Source: Nothophaeocryptopus gaeumannii (lineage: Eukaryota > Ascomycota > Dothideomycetes > Mycosphaerellales > Mycosphaerellaceae). From it: a stretch of 64,000 bases of DNA. The stretch is taken from positions 372,001 through 436,000 of the forward strand of contig JASISA010000009.1 in the NCBI GenBank assembly GCA_031771865.1. Reading direction: 5' to 3'. Both the position numbers and the translations under genes were made by a program. The notes under the pieces were generated by a model. The model had not been told where the DNA came from, searched no databases, and saw only the letters and a list, made by a program, of their open reading frames with translations. Shown here piece by piece: positions 22,135 through 35,036 of this stretch (positions are counted from its first letter, which is position 1; each line of letters starts with the position of its first letter).

Positions 22135-22786
22135 GTTGGAGGTGTTGTCGTCGCCGCTGGCGGGCGTGGTGGTGGTGGAATAGCGAGGCCATCGTCTTTG
22201 CAGGAGTGAAGTCTGAAGACATGAGGCTCAGAATCGAGAGCGTGAACCGCGCTAGCGAAACTCTATTTGAGCCGCGTTGACGCGACTTCACCTTCAACTT
22301 TCAAGATCACCTATGCTCGCAACAGAGAACACCAGGTCATCAGGCAGAGCAATCGAGCTGAGTATAGCTTGCGTGCACGGGCCTCGCCTACCAGCCATGG
22401 CCTCTACCCCCCAGCTCGCGGGAGTAGACAGGCTGCGAACTTGGCCTGTATCTCCTTTGTGCATATGATCGAGGCTGGCCCAATCTTGAGACCCAAACCT
22501 CGCTCGTCCAAGCCATGCTGCACTGTCGAGAGTGCTGGCTTGCTAGATCCTCACCAAACTCTACCTTGTGACAAGACGCTGCTTCTGTCTTAGCTCCTCC
22601 CCACAGCGTTTTCGCTCTTGTGAGGTGTGTGCAGAGGTTCATGTGAAAGTGCTTCAACGGGATGACGACGCTGCGCCGTTTGTGCTTGGCGCCCCCACTG
22701 GCACTTTTTACGACTGCTTCCTCAATGCAAGCTTTCTCACTTCTGCCAAAGTGCTTTGGATTCACGGCTCAACACAGAAAACCACC
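22135..22786. other. Divergent promoter region
   Basis: Separates TFB2 from the coiled-coil gene at 22787. An open frame extends upstream of 22787 (to 22568), but the extra residues look non-coding. No TATA-like box was identified. Confidence 0.35.
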
Positions 22787-23848
22787 ATGCCCTCCCGAAC
22801 CATGCAAAGCGATAATGAGCACGAGACCGCGTCTGCGGACACTTCAGAGACCGGATCCAACCTCACGCTCCCAGAGCTGAGCCCGAATGTGGATGCTGCT
22901 GAAAACGGGTCACATATTGCCGCCTCAGATGGTCCGCCGCCTGCTAGCATTGACCGATATGCCTCACCTGCACCGATCGCCGATAATCAAGATGCAGGCA
23001 GCGCTATTTCAGGACCGCTCTCACATCGAGAGACGCGTAGACTTGGTGCACAGCTCGCTGCAGCGCACGCGCAGTTCTTGCGAGATGCGTGGACGACCCT
23101 AGAGCGACATGGCCAGCAGCTTGAAGCTTTGCAGGGACGCATCACGACCGAGGTGCACAATGTCAGGGCCGAACTTGCGGCGCTGAGAGCCGTTATCTCA
23201 GGATTACCTGAGAGAACTCGAGGATCGGAGACAAACGTTCGTGGGTCCGCCACTTCTGAGCGCTCCGCCAACCTGACAACCCGAGGCCTGGACGGTGCGC
23301 TCACGGCTCTTGCCCATCGCACGCAAACGCTTGAAAGCTTCCAGACAGCTCAGTCCCAGCGTTCGGAGCAGTTCGTAGGCCGTGCCGAACACGAACAATC
23401 GCAGACCAACTTCGGAGACCTTCAGACATCTCTACACGGAATCGCGAGCAGGCTCGATGCACTTGAGGCTAGAGAAGCCGGTGCTACGCGCGGAACTACT
23501 GCCAGCGAGATTGATGCCAGCGATGTCGAGAATAACAACGCTACATCATCTCCCGATGAAGACTTGCAAGGCCAGATCGTCGAGTTAAGAGACCGCTGCG
23601 ACCTCAATGATAATTTCGTCTCCGAAATGTATGACGCCGTGAGATCTCTGCACGGTATATTCAACCGATACTCTTCGCGGTTGAGTGGACTCGAGCGTCT
23701 GCGAGACGCGTCCTCAAGCAGGTTCCGACGCATTGCGGAATGGACCGCTGACAACTTCCAATCACGCTCTGCACGTGGGCCTCACAGAGCACCAAGATTT
23801 GCTCGCCGTCGCCGTGCCAGCTCTAGCTCGAGATCCCGCTCACGTTAG
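22787..23848 (+). CDS. Coiled-coil protein with an Arg/Ser-rich tail, function unknown
   Basis: Single exon, 353 residues from the ATG at 22787, whose context (CACCATG) is better than that of any upstream in-frame codon. The first ~85 residues are acidic and disordered. Residues of about 85-150 and 200-300 have heptad-like spacing of Leu/Ala/Ile (for example LEALQGRITTEVHNVRAELA and LSGLERLRDAS), indicating coiled coils. The last ~35 residues are Arg/Ser-rich (FARRRRASSSSRSRSR), as in RS-domain or chromatin/RNA-associated proteins. No named family is recognised. A nuclear role is a guess from the tail. Confidence 0.65.
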   Translation: MPSRTMQSDNEHETASADTSETGSNLTLPELSPNVDAAENGSHIAASDGPPPASIDRYASPAPIADNQDAGSAISGPLSHRETRRLGAQLAAAHAQFLRDAWTTLERHGQQLEALQGRITTEVHNVRAELAALRAVISGLPERTRGSETNVRGSATSERSANLTTRGLDGALTALAHRTQTLESFQTAQSQRSEQFVGRAEHEQSQTNFGDLQTSLHGIASRLDALEAREAGATRGTTASEIDASDVENNNATSSPDEDLQGQIVELRDRCDLNDNFVSEMYDAVRSLHGIFNRYSSRLSGLERLRDASSSRFRRIAEWTADNFQSRSARGPHRAPRFARRRRASSSSRSRSR

Positions 23849-24146
23849 GCGAATGGGTTAACCACCGTTCTCTCTTCAAGTACTGACAAGTAGGCACAAC
23901 ACCCGTCGACGACACAGCAGCGCACGACAGCAGCCTGCGCAGCCTGCGTGCCGATTTTCACGGTATCATTCGTCCCGTGATCCATTGCTGATGCATCCTG
24001 CTCTTCATGTACTGCTCCACTTCGCTCACTCAACATGGTCGAAGGGAAGGTGACATGTCCGCAATACCTGATGATCTTCCCAGAGAGATCACATCCTACC
24101 ACCAGCTGTTCTGTTAGAATCCCCTCTCGCGATTAGAACGTCAGCT

Positions 24147-24480
24147 GTCTATGCATCGTATCCTTTAGCATCCTTCTCCTAGGGATGAGAAAGCGAACAA
24201 TGTCGAACCACTTCTGCATGGGTTAAACTCGACCTAGAGGATGCTTCATTGCTTCAACTAGTGTGTATGGAACCATGCAAGAAGATTTCTTTCTGTCTAT
24301 CGTATCATTTAGCATCCCCTTCGGAGGGATGGGAAAGTGAACGTCTACTTCTGCATCGGTTAGCTTCAACCTAAGCTAAGCATATGGCTTCACTTAGTGT
24401 GTAGAAAATCATGCAAGAAGATTTCTGTCTGTCTCTCTTCTTTAGCATCCCTTGGGGATTGAAGATGGTTTGACTCGGTT
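24147..24480. repeat. Degenerate tandem repeat, about 2.4 units of ~135-148 bp
   Basis: Unit 1 (about 24147-24294) and unit 2 (about 24295-24430) share, in the same order: TTTAGCATCC, GGGATG.GAAAG.GAAC, CTTCTGCAT.GGTTA, CTTCA, TAGTGTGTA and ATGCAAGAAGATTTCT.TCTG. A third, partial unit (from about 24431) repeats TCTTTAGCATCCCTTGGGGAT and then diverges. Units differ by substitutions and small indels, so the duplication is old. No coding sense is seen in it. Confidence 0.7.
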
Positions 24481-24512
24481 GGTGAGCTTGATTAAAATGG
24501 GAGGGAACTCAT

Positions 24513-24518
24513 TATATA
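24513..24518 (+). promoter_or_regulatory. TATA-like element
   Basis: TATATA about 50 bp upstream of an ATG at 24569. That ATG opens a very short frame running into a GTGAGT splice-donor-like sequence, so it may drive a short spliced transcript. No downstream exon could be confirmed. Confidence 0.25.
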
Positions 24519-25293
24519 GACCATTGAATGGTGCCACTCAGTACACCAGCACTTTTTGTCATTTTCTCATGTCTCCTCGCTCTTATGCCACCAAAATGAT
24601 GGTTCGAATGTGAGTGACCGTGCACACACCATGCCAACAAAGCGTGATCAAGGAACGCAACACATCATTCATCACCACACCCAATGCATTACCCACTATG
24701 CACTATGTTGCATTACTTCTACAAATACTACAATGGAAAGGAACACGACACATATCCATTCCGCATCGCCATCGCTTCATATCATGAACGGTCGTTCGAA
24801 TCGCTTTTTCCCCTTTCGATCCTTTTGTGCCGCCACGCTAAACAAAATTCTAGCACCGCCCAATGCATCTGATGATCGTTTCGAACTTTCATATTCGCAG
24901 AAGTAATACATCGTCTCGTTGTGAAACGAAAGTCTGGGAAATCCACATGCTTCTCCGTCCTCTCATCCCTGATCATCTTTCTCTCCAGCTCCCCTCTTGT
25001 CAAAATGAAGGGCTCAAACGAGAGAGAGAGAGAGGACCTTCTCCGCTGCTCGTCACTAATCACGTTTGTTCTGGCTCGGGTTCCTTTGGTGCATTCAAGT
25101 CCGTGCCCCAATATCCTCGAGGATTGCACCGGAAATGATGCTCAAACTTCGTCTCGTTCTCAACAAGCCGCCGAAACTTGACAGCCCATCCCGTCATGAA
25201 GCCCTCAGCATTGATAGCTGGCTGGCCCGAGCCACGATGTTGGTTTGCCTTTTGAAGTTCATGTCTGGCCTGGTTCATCCTCTCGGGCGTGGT

Positions 25294-28200
25294 CTACATG
25301 CCAAGCGGGCTCCTCGACATGTACGTATCCTGGCTCTGCGCAAGGTTGGTGAGCATCGATTCGACCTGTGGAGCAGTCTTCATCCACTGCAGTTCCCAGA
25401 TGCTGTATTGTCTGTTCTTGACCATCTCCAGCATCATGACGATCAAGCCCCAAGGGTGCGGTCTCGGCACCATCAGTCGTTCGCATAAAATGCGCATGAT
25501 CTGCTCTTGAAGCTCTGGTTCGTTGGCACTGGCGGTGAAGCCGTGCTGCAGTGCCGTCGAGAAGTAGTGAGTATGCGAGTTGACATAGCGCACTTGATTC
25601 GTCATCGCCGAGACGATCTGGTAGCGAGCCTCAGCACGGCTCTCGCTGAGCAGCTTCAGCATTAGGCGAGCTGGAGCAGTGCCAGCAGAGAAGACAGACG
25701 AGGTTGAAGTGACGTGAACACCGATGTAGAGAATCAGCGCATTGATGAGAATCGGGCTGATCTGGCCGTCTTGTCGATCCACCACGGCGAGCATCGAAGC
25801 GAAGTCCTGGTCGCTAAGGTCGTTACCGATGACAACACGGTCAACTGCAACCTTGATGCTTGCCTCTTCGAGTACCTTATCCATATCGGAATGCACAGCT
25901 GGGGCCTGACGGACCTGCTCGAGCCTGTTGATCTTGAGTCCTGGTGTGAATGGATCTGGTTGATCACTGAAGACATGTCTGGTGACCGCGCTGTTGACAA
26001 TGTTCTGAAGCTGCAAGCACTGCACGGGAATGCTCGCGTTAAGCTGCATGTGGTTCTCGATCAAGAATTCGGGGAAGTCATGATGCAGCATAGTGAAGAA
26101 TCGGAGCACGCCGCGGTAGTAATCCTGTGCAACCGGCGGGGCCTCTTGCATCGATAGTAGCTCCCCAAGATTGCTGAAGAGAACCGTCAGGAGCTTGGTG
26201 AATGTGTTCCAGCCGCCATTAGAGCGACCAGCGCTGTTGAGGAAAGCTGGAACAAACAGTCGGTGGCTCAGCAGTCCAAGCCATGGGTACATGAAACCCG
26301 AGAAGTATCGCGGCTGGAGAATTTGCAAAGCCAGTGCGAAAGTTCTGTACACATCCTGCTCCTGGTCCTGGGTGAGCTGTTCGCGATTGCTGTGAATCTC
26401 GCAAAGCAGTGTAGAAAAGAGTCTGAAGTAGACTTTGCCATTCCAGCTCTCGCTTTGCTTGTTGTGGTGATCTGCCATGATTAGGATGATAAGGCGGATG
26501 ATGCCCTCGAGAGACTTCGCTTTACTGATCTGGGGTTCGCCGTCCGCTGGACTTTGGTACAAGACCAAAGTGGAGATCAAAGACGCAAGCGCATCGATTG
26601 CGATGTAAGCCTGATCCTGGGTGGTGTAGGGCAGGCTGATCACACGCTCAAAAGCTGCGCGTGAGTACTCCACGCAGGTGCGAAAGAAGCGAAGTGCGTC
26701 TTCGGGATCGGAAATCACATGCTTGTTGTGCAGCTGCGACACAAAGGCCAGGTAAGACCGGGAAGGAAGATCTTTGCGCTGAAGCTTGATCCACTCTTCG
26801 AAAACGTACTCCAGCTGGTCGTTTCTGTTGACGTCTGATTCCGGACTAGGCATGCCATTGACCTGGCTTACCGGAGCCTGCAGCTTGACCATTATCTCTC
26901 GTGCAATGTCATTATTAGGTTCTTCGTTGAGCCATTGGGACAGTGCCTCGTATGAAAGCACAAAGTCGGTGCGCAAAGCCACAGAGTTATCGCTAAGTAG
27001 CATCTCGTCCAGAATATCCTTCAAGAACACAAGAGCGATCGGTCTGCGAACCTTGAGTGCCCTTGAAGCCATCATGTCAATCTGGCTGAGATCGATCAAA
27101 GCTTCGGTATACAGAGCGATCGTCGCAGGTGCGTTGAAGATTCTGTCATCATCGGCCGTCGCAATGCTCATGGTAATGTTGCGACAAGTAGGCTGTGACA
27201 GGCGGCAGAGCTGAGTGAGAAGCTTTGCGAACACCTCGATCTCTAGGCGTTTCTGGGCATCGCCATAGATTGCGGCCAGGATCTGGTTGGCGGTGAGCAT
27301 TACCGTAGTGTCAGGCTGAGGCGCGTGCTCGAGCAATCCCAACGCGGTTGCGTAGACGCGACGAATCGGTGAGCCCTCCCCGATATCAGTAATGTGCTCC
27401 TCGGATGCTTCTCGAGAGACACGTTGAAGCTCTTGCAGCTGCTGAATGATTTCCTGTTGAATGTTCGCCGGGTCAACAAAGCCGTTGACTTGATGACCAG
27501 GGTGCTGCGCCTGCAAGGACTGAAGACGTTGTCCTTGTGGACGCGGCATTGCTGGTGCCTCAGCAGGGGTTGGCAAGCTCGGAAGATAGCCTTCCGAAAG
27601 CACATCAGGAAGCTGGCGCTGTACGCCGTCTTGCGAGCCAGCATTTGCATGCGCAGCTGCTGGCATACGCATTTGCCTACCAAAGTCCTCGTACAGAGCG
27701 AGTTGTTGCCTATTAAGGCCATTCTGATCCTGGCGGTATGGTTCTGGAATGAGCGTCGCCCACCGGCTGATGGGTGTCTGGGAGAAGAGCTCGTTCGGCC
27801 TCTGCTCATTGTGCAGCCGACGCTCCTCAATAGCCTGCTGTAGCTGCAAGTCGATCTCCGCTAGGGAGTGCTCCTCCGCTGCCTGTTCAACGAGTCTGCA
27901 GACAGTATCAATATTGTCGTTGACAAACATGAGGATCTGACCCTCCGGAAGCTGCTCCGGGAGACTCCTCGAAGCCAAAATTCTGATGTTGTTCGTAATG
28001 CTCATGCGCAGAGGTTCCTTGCAAGTGACGAGAGCGAGGCTGCCAGATAGCGCCTTGACTACTGTATGAGCCGAGTTGCGGACCTTAGCCTCGTCGCCTT
28101 CAGTAACAAAGTCCTTCTGTATGAGCTCCGCGGTCGATATGGACGCTATCGTCACGGATCGCTCAACTACGGGAGCGATAATCTCGTAGATGGCCTGTTG

Positions 28201-31200
28201 AGCAGCGTTTACGAAAATGCCGCGCATTTGTTGCTCCGTGATGTTTCCAACAGGCTGAGGAATCTGCAGCATGTTGCCCAGGTCTGGCACTGCTTGAATG
28301 ACAGCATCGGGAGAAAAGCGTTCGTTTGGACCTCGCTTTGACAGTCCGATGAGAGCCATCTCTCCGAACGCGTCTTGTCCCTCCTGCTGCATGTAGTTCT
28401 GCAGCATGCCTTGATCCAGGACGGGTCTTGATCGGATAATTTCGAGTGGTTCAATCGTCTTGATATCCATGTTCAGTTCCCTGCACAACATCTCGATCTC
28501 GAACTTCATGTTGAGCTTGAGCTCCATGCAGTGGTAAAGCTCGCTCAGGAGCCCGAGCAACTCCACAATCCATGGATTTGGAGGCTTGAACACCTTGGAG
28601 TGAGCAGCTTGGACAAGCGTCTTGCAGGTGAATGGGATGGCCACAAGCAGCCGACCGTTGTCATGACCTTCGAGCAGCAGATCCTTGAATGACAAATTCC
28701 GGTGAAGGATCGGCTGATTGCGAGCCAGAGTGATCGAGCCAAGCCATCCGGCAAGATTCTTCATCGTCGCCCGCTCATGTTGGTTGTCCATGGTCGATTG
28801 AGCGTTCAGCATCTTTTGGCAGCTTAGATAGGTCTCTCGCAAGACGTTGGCCCAGAGCATCTTCTTGTTGAAGTTCTCCAAGATCTGCAGGTACAGACCT
28901 TGAAAGTTCGGCTGCGATTTGGCTAGTTCCTCCACGAGGTAGTGAGCGAACCATTGGTGGTATTTGTCATCCAGCGCTCCCTCGATCTCCTTAAACTTCT
29001 CGTCCAGATTGCGCTTGGAGACATTGTTCAGAACAAACATGACCTTGTCAGTGACATCCTCGTCTGGATCTTCGTAGAAGTCCTCCAGCAGTGGCGGGTC
29101 GATCTGGACCGCGGCGAAGGGCGTTTCAGAGCTTTCAGGGAACTCGTCATCGAGGACACCGTTGGCGATACCATTTGTTGCGTCGCCATTGAGCTGCACA
29201 TTTTCCTGTTGCAGCTCCTTCAGCACGTTCTCCGCTTGCTCGATCACGGACGTCGCACGTAAGCTTGGAGTGTGCAATATCCGCTCTGCAAGGTGTGGCC
29301 ATTCTTTCAGGCGAGGAGCCACGTGTAGCAGGGCTTGCAGACCGAAACGATACATCGAATCCTCAGGACCATACTCTGCGCACGCGTCGAAAATCATGAA
29401 GACCGCAGCCTGCTCCGCAATGCCCGAGACGACATTGTAGGAAACCAATCCTCCGAACAAGACAGCAGTAGTGGCAAGGGCCTCGAATGGATACTCGCCA
29501 AAGCAGTTGTATTCCTCGAACAGCCCATACAGCATAGCTGCGAAGAGATCTTGCTCATCCGGTAATTCCGAAGCTTTGAGGCGGTTGAGCTCGTTGACAA
29601 GGGCTTGAGGCTCCGTTTGTCCACCGTACATCTGCTTGTACCGTTCCTCCATCTCCTTGGTGGCGCTGTCAGGAAGAGCGTTCCCATGCTCGTTGTTCGC
29701 ATCGAGGATGGAGTCGCGCTTCTCATCCTCGCCATAGCTGAACAACCGCGGGTAGAGGTTAAGACTCAATCGATAGAGAGGACTGGCCATCTCTTCAGGA
29801 AGCGTGTCCGCCACAAGCAAGAGCAGAGTGTGCACTGTGTTGAGCTGCAGTGGAGTAGTGGCAGGTTGTGAATGCTCTCGCTGTACATTGGCCTCGTCAT
29901 CCATCTTGATTTTCAAGAAATCATGCACCACTCGAGCAAAGGGCTGCATGCCCATCGTGTTGATATGTGACTGTGCCCATTCCTCAAGATTGCAATGCCC
30001 CTTGCCATGGCCGTACGCAGCGAGATCAACAACGAAGTTGTTCGGGATAGTAAACAATGCCTCGAGCCATCCGTGTTCCACCGCGTGGTCGAAGATGTAC
30101 GTCATGAGCAGGGGATCCTGAGAGTAGAACTCAACCAGACGAGTCGCGACCCAGGTTTTGTCGTGCTGCCAGAGTGCATGCATGACAAAGTCGTAGTTCT
30201 CGTGTTGCCTCAGCAAGAACGGGTAGAACAGCTGTTTGAGCGCCTGCTCTTGCAATGGCGCCCACGGCTTTGCCACGGCAGAAGCTGCGCACACAAAAAT
30301 GGTCATGTTCTGGTTGATGACCGTTTCCGGGATTCCCAAATGCTGTGCTACGCTGTATGTCTCCTGCGATCTGAAGATCATGGTGAAGAGGGCATGAGTG
30401 GCATCCATCGAAACCAGTGGATGCTTGATAGCTTGCTCGGCATAGGCTCGAATGCTGTCTGAAGCTGTCGAGAACTCGGTCAAATCGAATGCTTGCCTGA
30501 GGTTCGGTATTTGCATGACGTCCAGCTCTTCCGGTGTTGTAGAGAGGAACGCGACCACGAAGCTGAGCTGCGTCTCGGCATATTGCCAGTTTCCACCCCA
30601 GAGGCTCTGAATGTCGAAGTTGGCATAATCTCTCGCGAGTGGCAAAAGGGCATGGTAGAGCGCTAGAAACTGCTTCTTCGTGACCCGTAGTCTCTCCTTG
30701 TCGAAGCCCTGCACCACGTCTGTCCAGTCAATCCGTGCTCCAGCCTTGTGCTGCCGCACAGCTTCCACGAACAGAGATGGATTGTACGCGTCGCCATCTT
30801 GAGTAATGACCAGAAAGAGCAGCGTGTTGGCAATCTGCGAGTAAGAGAAGTCACGTGTCTCCACATTGGCCAAAATGTCCTTGCATGCATCCAGACTTGA
30901 TGTCACTTGTGGACCCGCTGTCTGCACCTTCTTTGCCAGACGCGAGTCCTGCGGCGATGCGAGGATCTCGTTGAGAAGCATCGCCGACTCAATTGCGGGT
31001 GCTATCCGCGAGTTTAGACGGCTATACCGAACTTGCACTGCATAGAATAGGTTCTCCCGCTGCTCTTCTCCCCAATTTCGAGGCGGGTCTTGTATCAGCT
31101 TCTCGATGAGTGAGGCAAGTACGGTCGGTGCGAGTTCGCTGTCGGCGTCGGCGTTCTGCGGTGTCGCGAGTGTTGAGAGGAATTGTTGGAAGTTCTGAGA

Positions 31201-32314
31201 GAGAATGGCTTCGCCTGTGGGTGCATATGTTAGTCTCATGGCTCGTGCTGCCCGCGTCCGTATACCTGCTGCAGCGCGGGCAGTCGTATCAGTTCATTTC
31301 GCACGCACCTTTCGCCTTTAGATCTGCTTTTGATGTTGCCCGGCACGCGAGTGCAACTGCGACCTTTGCAACAGGGTCCAGACGGAAGTGATCCAGAAAG
31401 GTCCCCAAATCGAAATCTCGAAAGAGATCACCATCACTGGTGTCGAGCGATTGCGCGATCTTATCTGCTTGCGGAGGTTCCTTCAACACCTTCTGCATCT
31501 CCTCTATCAATAGTTGGTAGTTCCCAGCATCGTCGCCGCTCGCAGGTGCAGCACGTGCACCGGGAAAGACAGCAGACGCGCTGCTCTGAAGTAGCCGCCT
31601 AAAGTATGATGTGAAGACCTCCATGCCGCTCTCATCCACCAGCTTCCTGATCTTATCTCGCTGTGCCTTCCACTTTGCAGTATCGGTGTCGTCCTTGATG
31701 GTGCTCAACAGAATGTTCAGTTGAGTGAGAACAAGACTAGTGAGCTGTCCAGAACTCGTGGATGACACAGGCGATCCTGCGCTGGTGAATAGCGACAGTG
31801 ATGGCGAGTGCCGCGCGAGACGAGATGCTCCTGCTCCTGCGCTTCCAGAAGACAAGCTCGCGAGTGATGCGGCCAGTCGAGGACTGCTGGAGGCGGTGTT
31901 GCGCGATCGGGTTCCCGTGTGGAATGGAGCTGTCGCGTGTATCGACCCTGTCGGCGAGACGTATGCGGCTCCCCCGTAGGGATTATTGGACGATATCGAG
32001 GAGTGTCGACTCGTGACTGATCGGCCTGAGGCAATCGAGGCCTGGGTGCTGAGGTTGAGGCGTGTCGGCGACAAGGCGGTCCGCAGCGGACTCTCGCTGG
32101 TATGGGTATGGGTGGTAGGCGGTCGTGGTAGGAGAGTGTTGCCGATTGTAGTAATGGGCGTCGGGCGGAGACGAGAACCCTGCTGCTGCTGTGGTTGCGG
32201 TGGCTGCGGCAGCTTGTCTCTGGTGGCTTGCGGTGATTGTACCCTTGTGCTCCGCGACGCAGGCGATTGTGCTCCTGAGGAATCTAAGTGGCTTGGATGA
32301 GGAAAGTAGCTCAT
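25294..32314 (-). CDS. NOT1: CCR4-NOT complex scaffold subunit NOT1
   Basis: Two exons, 32314-31309 and 31214-25294, with a 94-nt intron (GTGCGT...CCACAG) whose join is exactly in frame; 2308 residues. The first ~200 residues are a Ser/Pro/Gln-rich disordered extension. An alpha-helical HEAT-like N-terminal region follows. A MIF4G-type segment that binds CAF1 lies at roughly 1050-1290. A CAF40/CNOT9-binding three-helix segment (EIIAPVVERSVTIASI) is near 1345-1490. The conserved Not1 C-terminal superfamily region (roughly 1800-2290, with PRPHPWGLIVMMLEMVKN) docks NOT2-NOT5. NOT1 is the scaffold on which the deadenylases CCR4 and CAF1 are assembled for mRNA decay and translational repression. 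The stop at 25294 follows soon after the conserved C terminus, so the gene looks complete. Confidence 0.95.
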
Positions 32315-32687
32315 CGAGCCTTACACATTGGAAGCTGCGACTGTCACAATGCTATGAGGTGGTGCTGTATCGTGGTGTCTTCATGGGGAGAGGTCGACGG
32401 CTTGGCAAGCTTTAGCGGCAGAATACAGGCACGTGACGATACTTCATCAGACAGATTACTTCAACTGGATACGCTTAAACTGAACGGAGTTTATCTTGGT
32501 ACTAATCTAAGATGTATGCATTTCATTTTGAGGCTCAATGATGGACCACTTGGGTGCGTAGTCGAATCATGCCTCCATCCATACCGCAGGCCCACTTCCA
32601 GGATATCATACAATGCCATGCCAGACGTATTTCGTTACCAAGACCAACCGTGACCAATGCAGCCAAACCCCATGTTCGGTGACCGAC
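32315..32687. other. Spacer between NOT1 and the OSBP gene
   Basis: Holds the NOT1 promoter and the 3' UTR of the OSBP gene, both on the minus strand. No clear element was seen. Confidence 0.35.
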
Positions 32688-33939
32688 CTACCACCCGTTC
32701 TTGATCTCCTCACTCAAAGGACTGTACGGCGGCTTGGCTTTCTGAGACTTCTTCTCATCAAACATCCAGATTCCTCCAGTCTGGTCCTTCTCGAGACTAC
32801 CATGAGGAACCTCCTTAATGAGTTTGTCAAAGCCGGGCAGATTCTTGGATTCCGAGAAGAATACGCGTTCCCATTGCCGGCCCTCTGCTTGCTCCTTCTT
32901 GCGGTAAGCTCGTTGGTGCTCCTCAATTTTAGTCTTCTCAGCTGACGTGGTGTTCATGTCGCCTTTGAGAATGGCATCTGCGACCTTCTTCCATGCCCGT
33001 CGCGACTCGAGCGGATCCTGGTCCCTGATATCTGCTACTTGAAGCTGCGTCTTTGGCTCCTTCTTCGCATCGTACTCGCTGACCACATTCTTCTTGGCAT
33101 CTTTGAAGACGAACTTATCCGTCCAGCTCCCCTCTGCCGTATATATGATGTCGCTCTTGCTCTTCTCCTTGCCATGTGGGAAGATGACAGCGGACAATGA
33201 GTTCTTGGTCCCTGAAACCCAGCCGGCACCTGCATAGTCGATTCGGGTGGTGTACCCAGACGAGGAGACGATGTAACTGCTCTTGTTGAGCTCGACGTAG
33301 GGTGCACCCTTGAGCAGACCCTCAATGTGCAGCGACGGCAGTGTGATCAGGTAGTCCTCGTTGAACTCGTCAATATGGAGGATAGCATGGCCGACCTGCC
33401 GGACGTTGATAGTGCGACCAAAGCTGGCCTTCTGTGCGTTGTAACCTTGGAGCCTCACGCCATGCTTGTTGTTCCAGATGCTATATGCTGTCACCGGTGG
33501 ATGGTGAGATACTTGCTCGCTGACAAGTTGTGTCTCGCCAGCCTCGTCCTGCCATTTACCGACGAACAACTCTCCCAGGAAAGGATTGAGTGGCTTCTTC
33601 TCACTCCCGAGCTTTTCATTCCTGCTTGCATACTGTTGTTTCAATGTGCTCAAGAACCACTTTGTGACAAGCATTGCGCGCTTTTGAGCGTCCTTCTCCG
33701 CCGCTGGTGCGCAAAGCAGTCTCGGCATCTCGCTCCAGTACGTAGAGAACTCGGTAAGGGACGTGGTGGAAATGATCCATGCTGGAGCGGTCATCGTCGA
33801 GAGGTCGCCATTGAAAGAGGCCAGTTGCTGTGTTATCTTAGCCAAGTTCATTTTCGCGCAATATGAAGACCCATACCTTCAGGAAACTACCCCATGAAGC
33901 CTTCTGCGCCGGTGGCACTGCAGCACCTTCTTCAGACAT
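32688..33939 (-). CDS. Oxysterol-binding protein, short Kes1/Osh4 type
   Basis: Exons 33939-33877 (21 codons, an N-terminal lid-like helix ending WGSFLK) and 33827-32688, with a 49-nt intron (GTATGG...AACACAG); 400 residues. The family signature EQVSHHPP is intact at residues 125-132. The LNPFLGELFVGKW strand ahead of it is also typical. There is no PH, ankyrin or GOLD domain, so it is the short Osh4/Kes1 class. Such proteins exchange sterol for phosphatidylinositol-4-phosphate between membranes, mainly at the Golgi. The upstream exon is chosen over the in-frame ATG at 33851 because that start would read intron sequence. Confidence 0.93.
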
Positions 33940-35036
33940 GATGTTGTTTGTCTGTTTGTTATTCCTGAACGTGGGGCAGTCGTTCGCTACGATCGTAGAG
34001 ACGCCTGGGATTGAGCTGTAGGATCAATGTCGGAAGATTGAACTGGAAAGTGGTGTTGGGAAGAAGGATGGCAGTCAACTGTGTATTTAGGTGCAAGAGC
34101 AATGTTGTGCACATTTGAAACCAGGCCAACTCCAAGACTCCGAGGGTGGGACGCCTCCAGATCGACGCCGATCCCCTGTCGTCATCTCGTTCTCTCCTGC
34201 ACAACATCTGGACTTCATCCCGCGGGCCGCAGGGTAGGTTCGCTTCAAAGTTCTTGGACGCCCCTTCATGTCGACGGCAGCTTCGGAGAGCAGTGTGTGT
34301 TCGTTCGATGCACATCACCGGTAATCGAGATCCTGTTTTCCAACCATGTTCTTGCGCAGGCGCAGCATCTGCCTGGAGGAGGCGAATCTCATGCCAACGC
34401 GTGGCATCACATGTAAGAGCAAGAGTGCTACGCAGGTGCATGTCGATATGTGAAGTTGGAAGCTTGGAGGACTCGATCGAGTATAATAGTAACGGGCATG
34501 CTGCGAGATCTCTTTACAAAAATGGAATTGGCACGCGAGCAAACCCTGGGAGGGTACGACTACAGGCTTGCGTCTACGCGTGGCAACATCAAGGGTTACA
34601 GTGCCCATAGAATCGCACGAGCCTCGCGAGCTTTTACGAGGACATGTCTTCCCAGCCTCTCCAATGGCATTGCTGGATGAACAGACCACAAACCCTTCCG
34701 CAGCTGCATCAGCGATATCACACGTAAGGTGAACACTAAAACTATTGGTCGGCGAACGGTTCCTGAGAGCGAAGGGTAATCACAATTCTGCTGGAACATT
34801 ATAAAAGATCTGGCCTGTCCCGTGCATACGCACATCATCGCTCCTCGCCTTTACTTGTCTCCAACAATCAACACTCTTCAATCTCTCTGCTCCTTCGTCG
34901 CTCCTCGATGCTTCAGAAACCCAGCTCTCAACGTCTCTCGCACGGTAACTATACACATCAGTGCACTTCGAATGCAAATGCAACCATATTTGGCCATGCT
35001 TCCTCATCACTTTCCTCCTTCTCGCCCTCTGATGAC
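33940..35036. other. Intergenic, about 1.1 kb, no supported gene
   Basis: Upstream of the OSBP gene and downstream of the RBR gene. Several overlapping ORFs on both strands (for example 34146-34610 plus and 34441-33959 minus) have arginine/serine-biased, non-protein-like composition. No RNA gene was recognised. Confidence 0.4.

Larger units (their letters stand above)
23849..25293. other. 1.4-kb intergenic region with a degenerate tandem repeat
   Basis: Contains the repeat at about 24147-24480, a TATATA element at 24513-24518, and a GA-repeat tract around 25021-25035. ORFs here are short and unconvincing. See the separate repeat and regulatory entries. Confidence 0.5.

Noticed and set aside
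24590..24625. Sequence resembling a tRNA B box (GGTTCGAAT)
   Set aside because: The flanking bases do not form a T stem and no A box or cloverleaf could be built.
34146..34610. 154-codon plus-strand ORF
   Set aside because: Arg/Ser-biased, overlaps an equally long ORF on the other strand, no domain.
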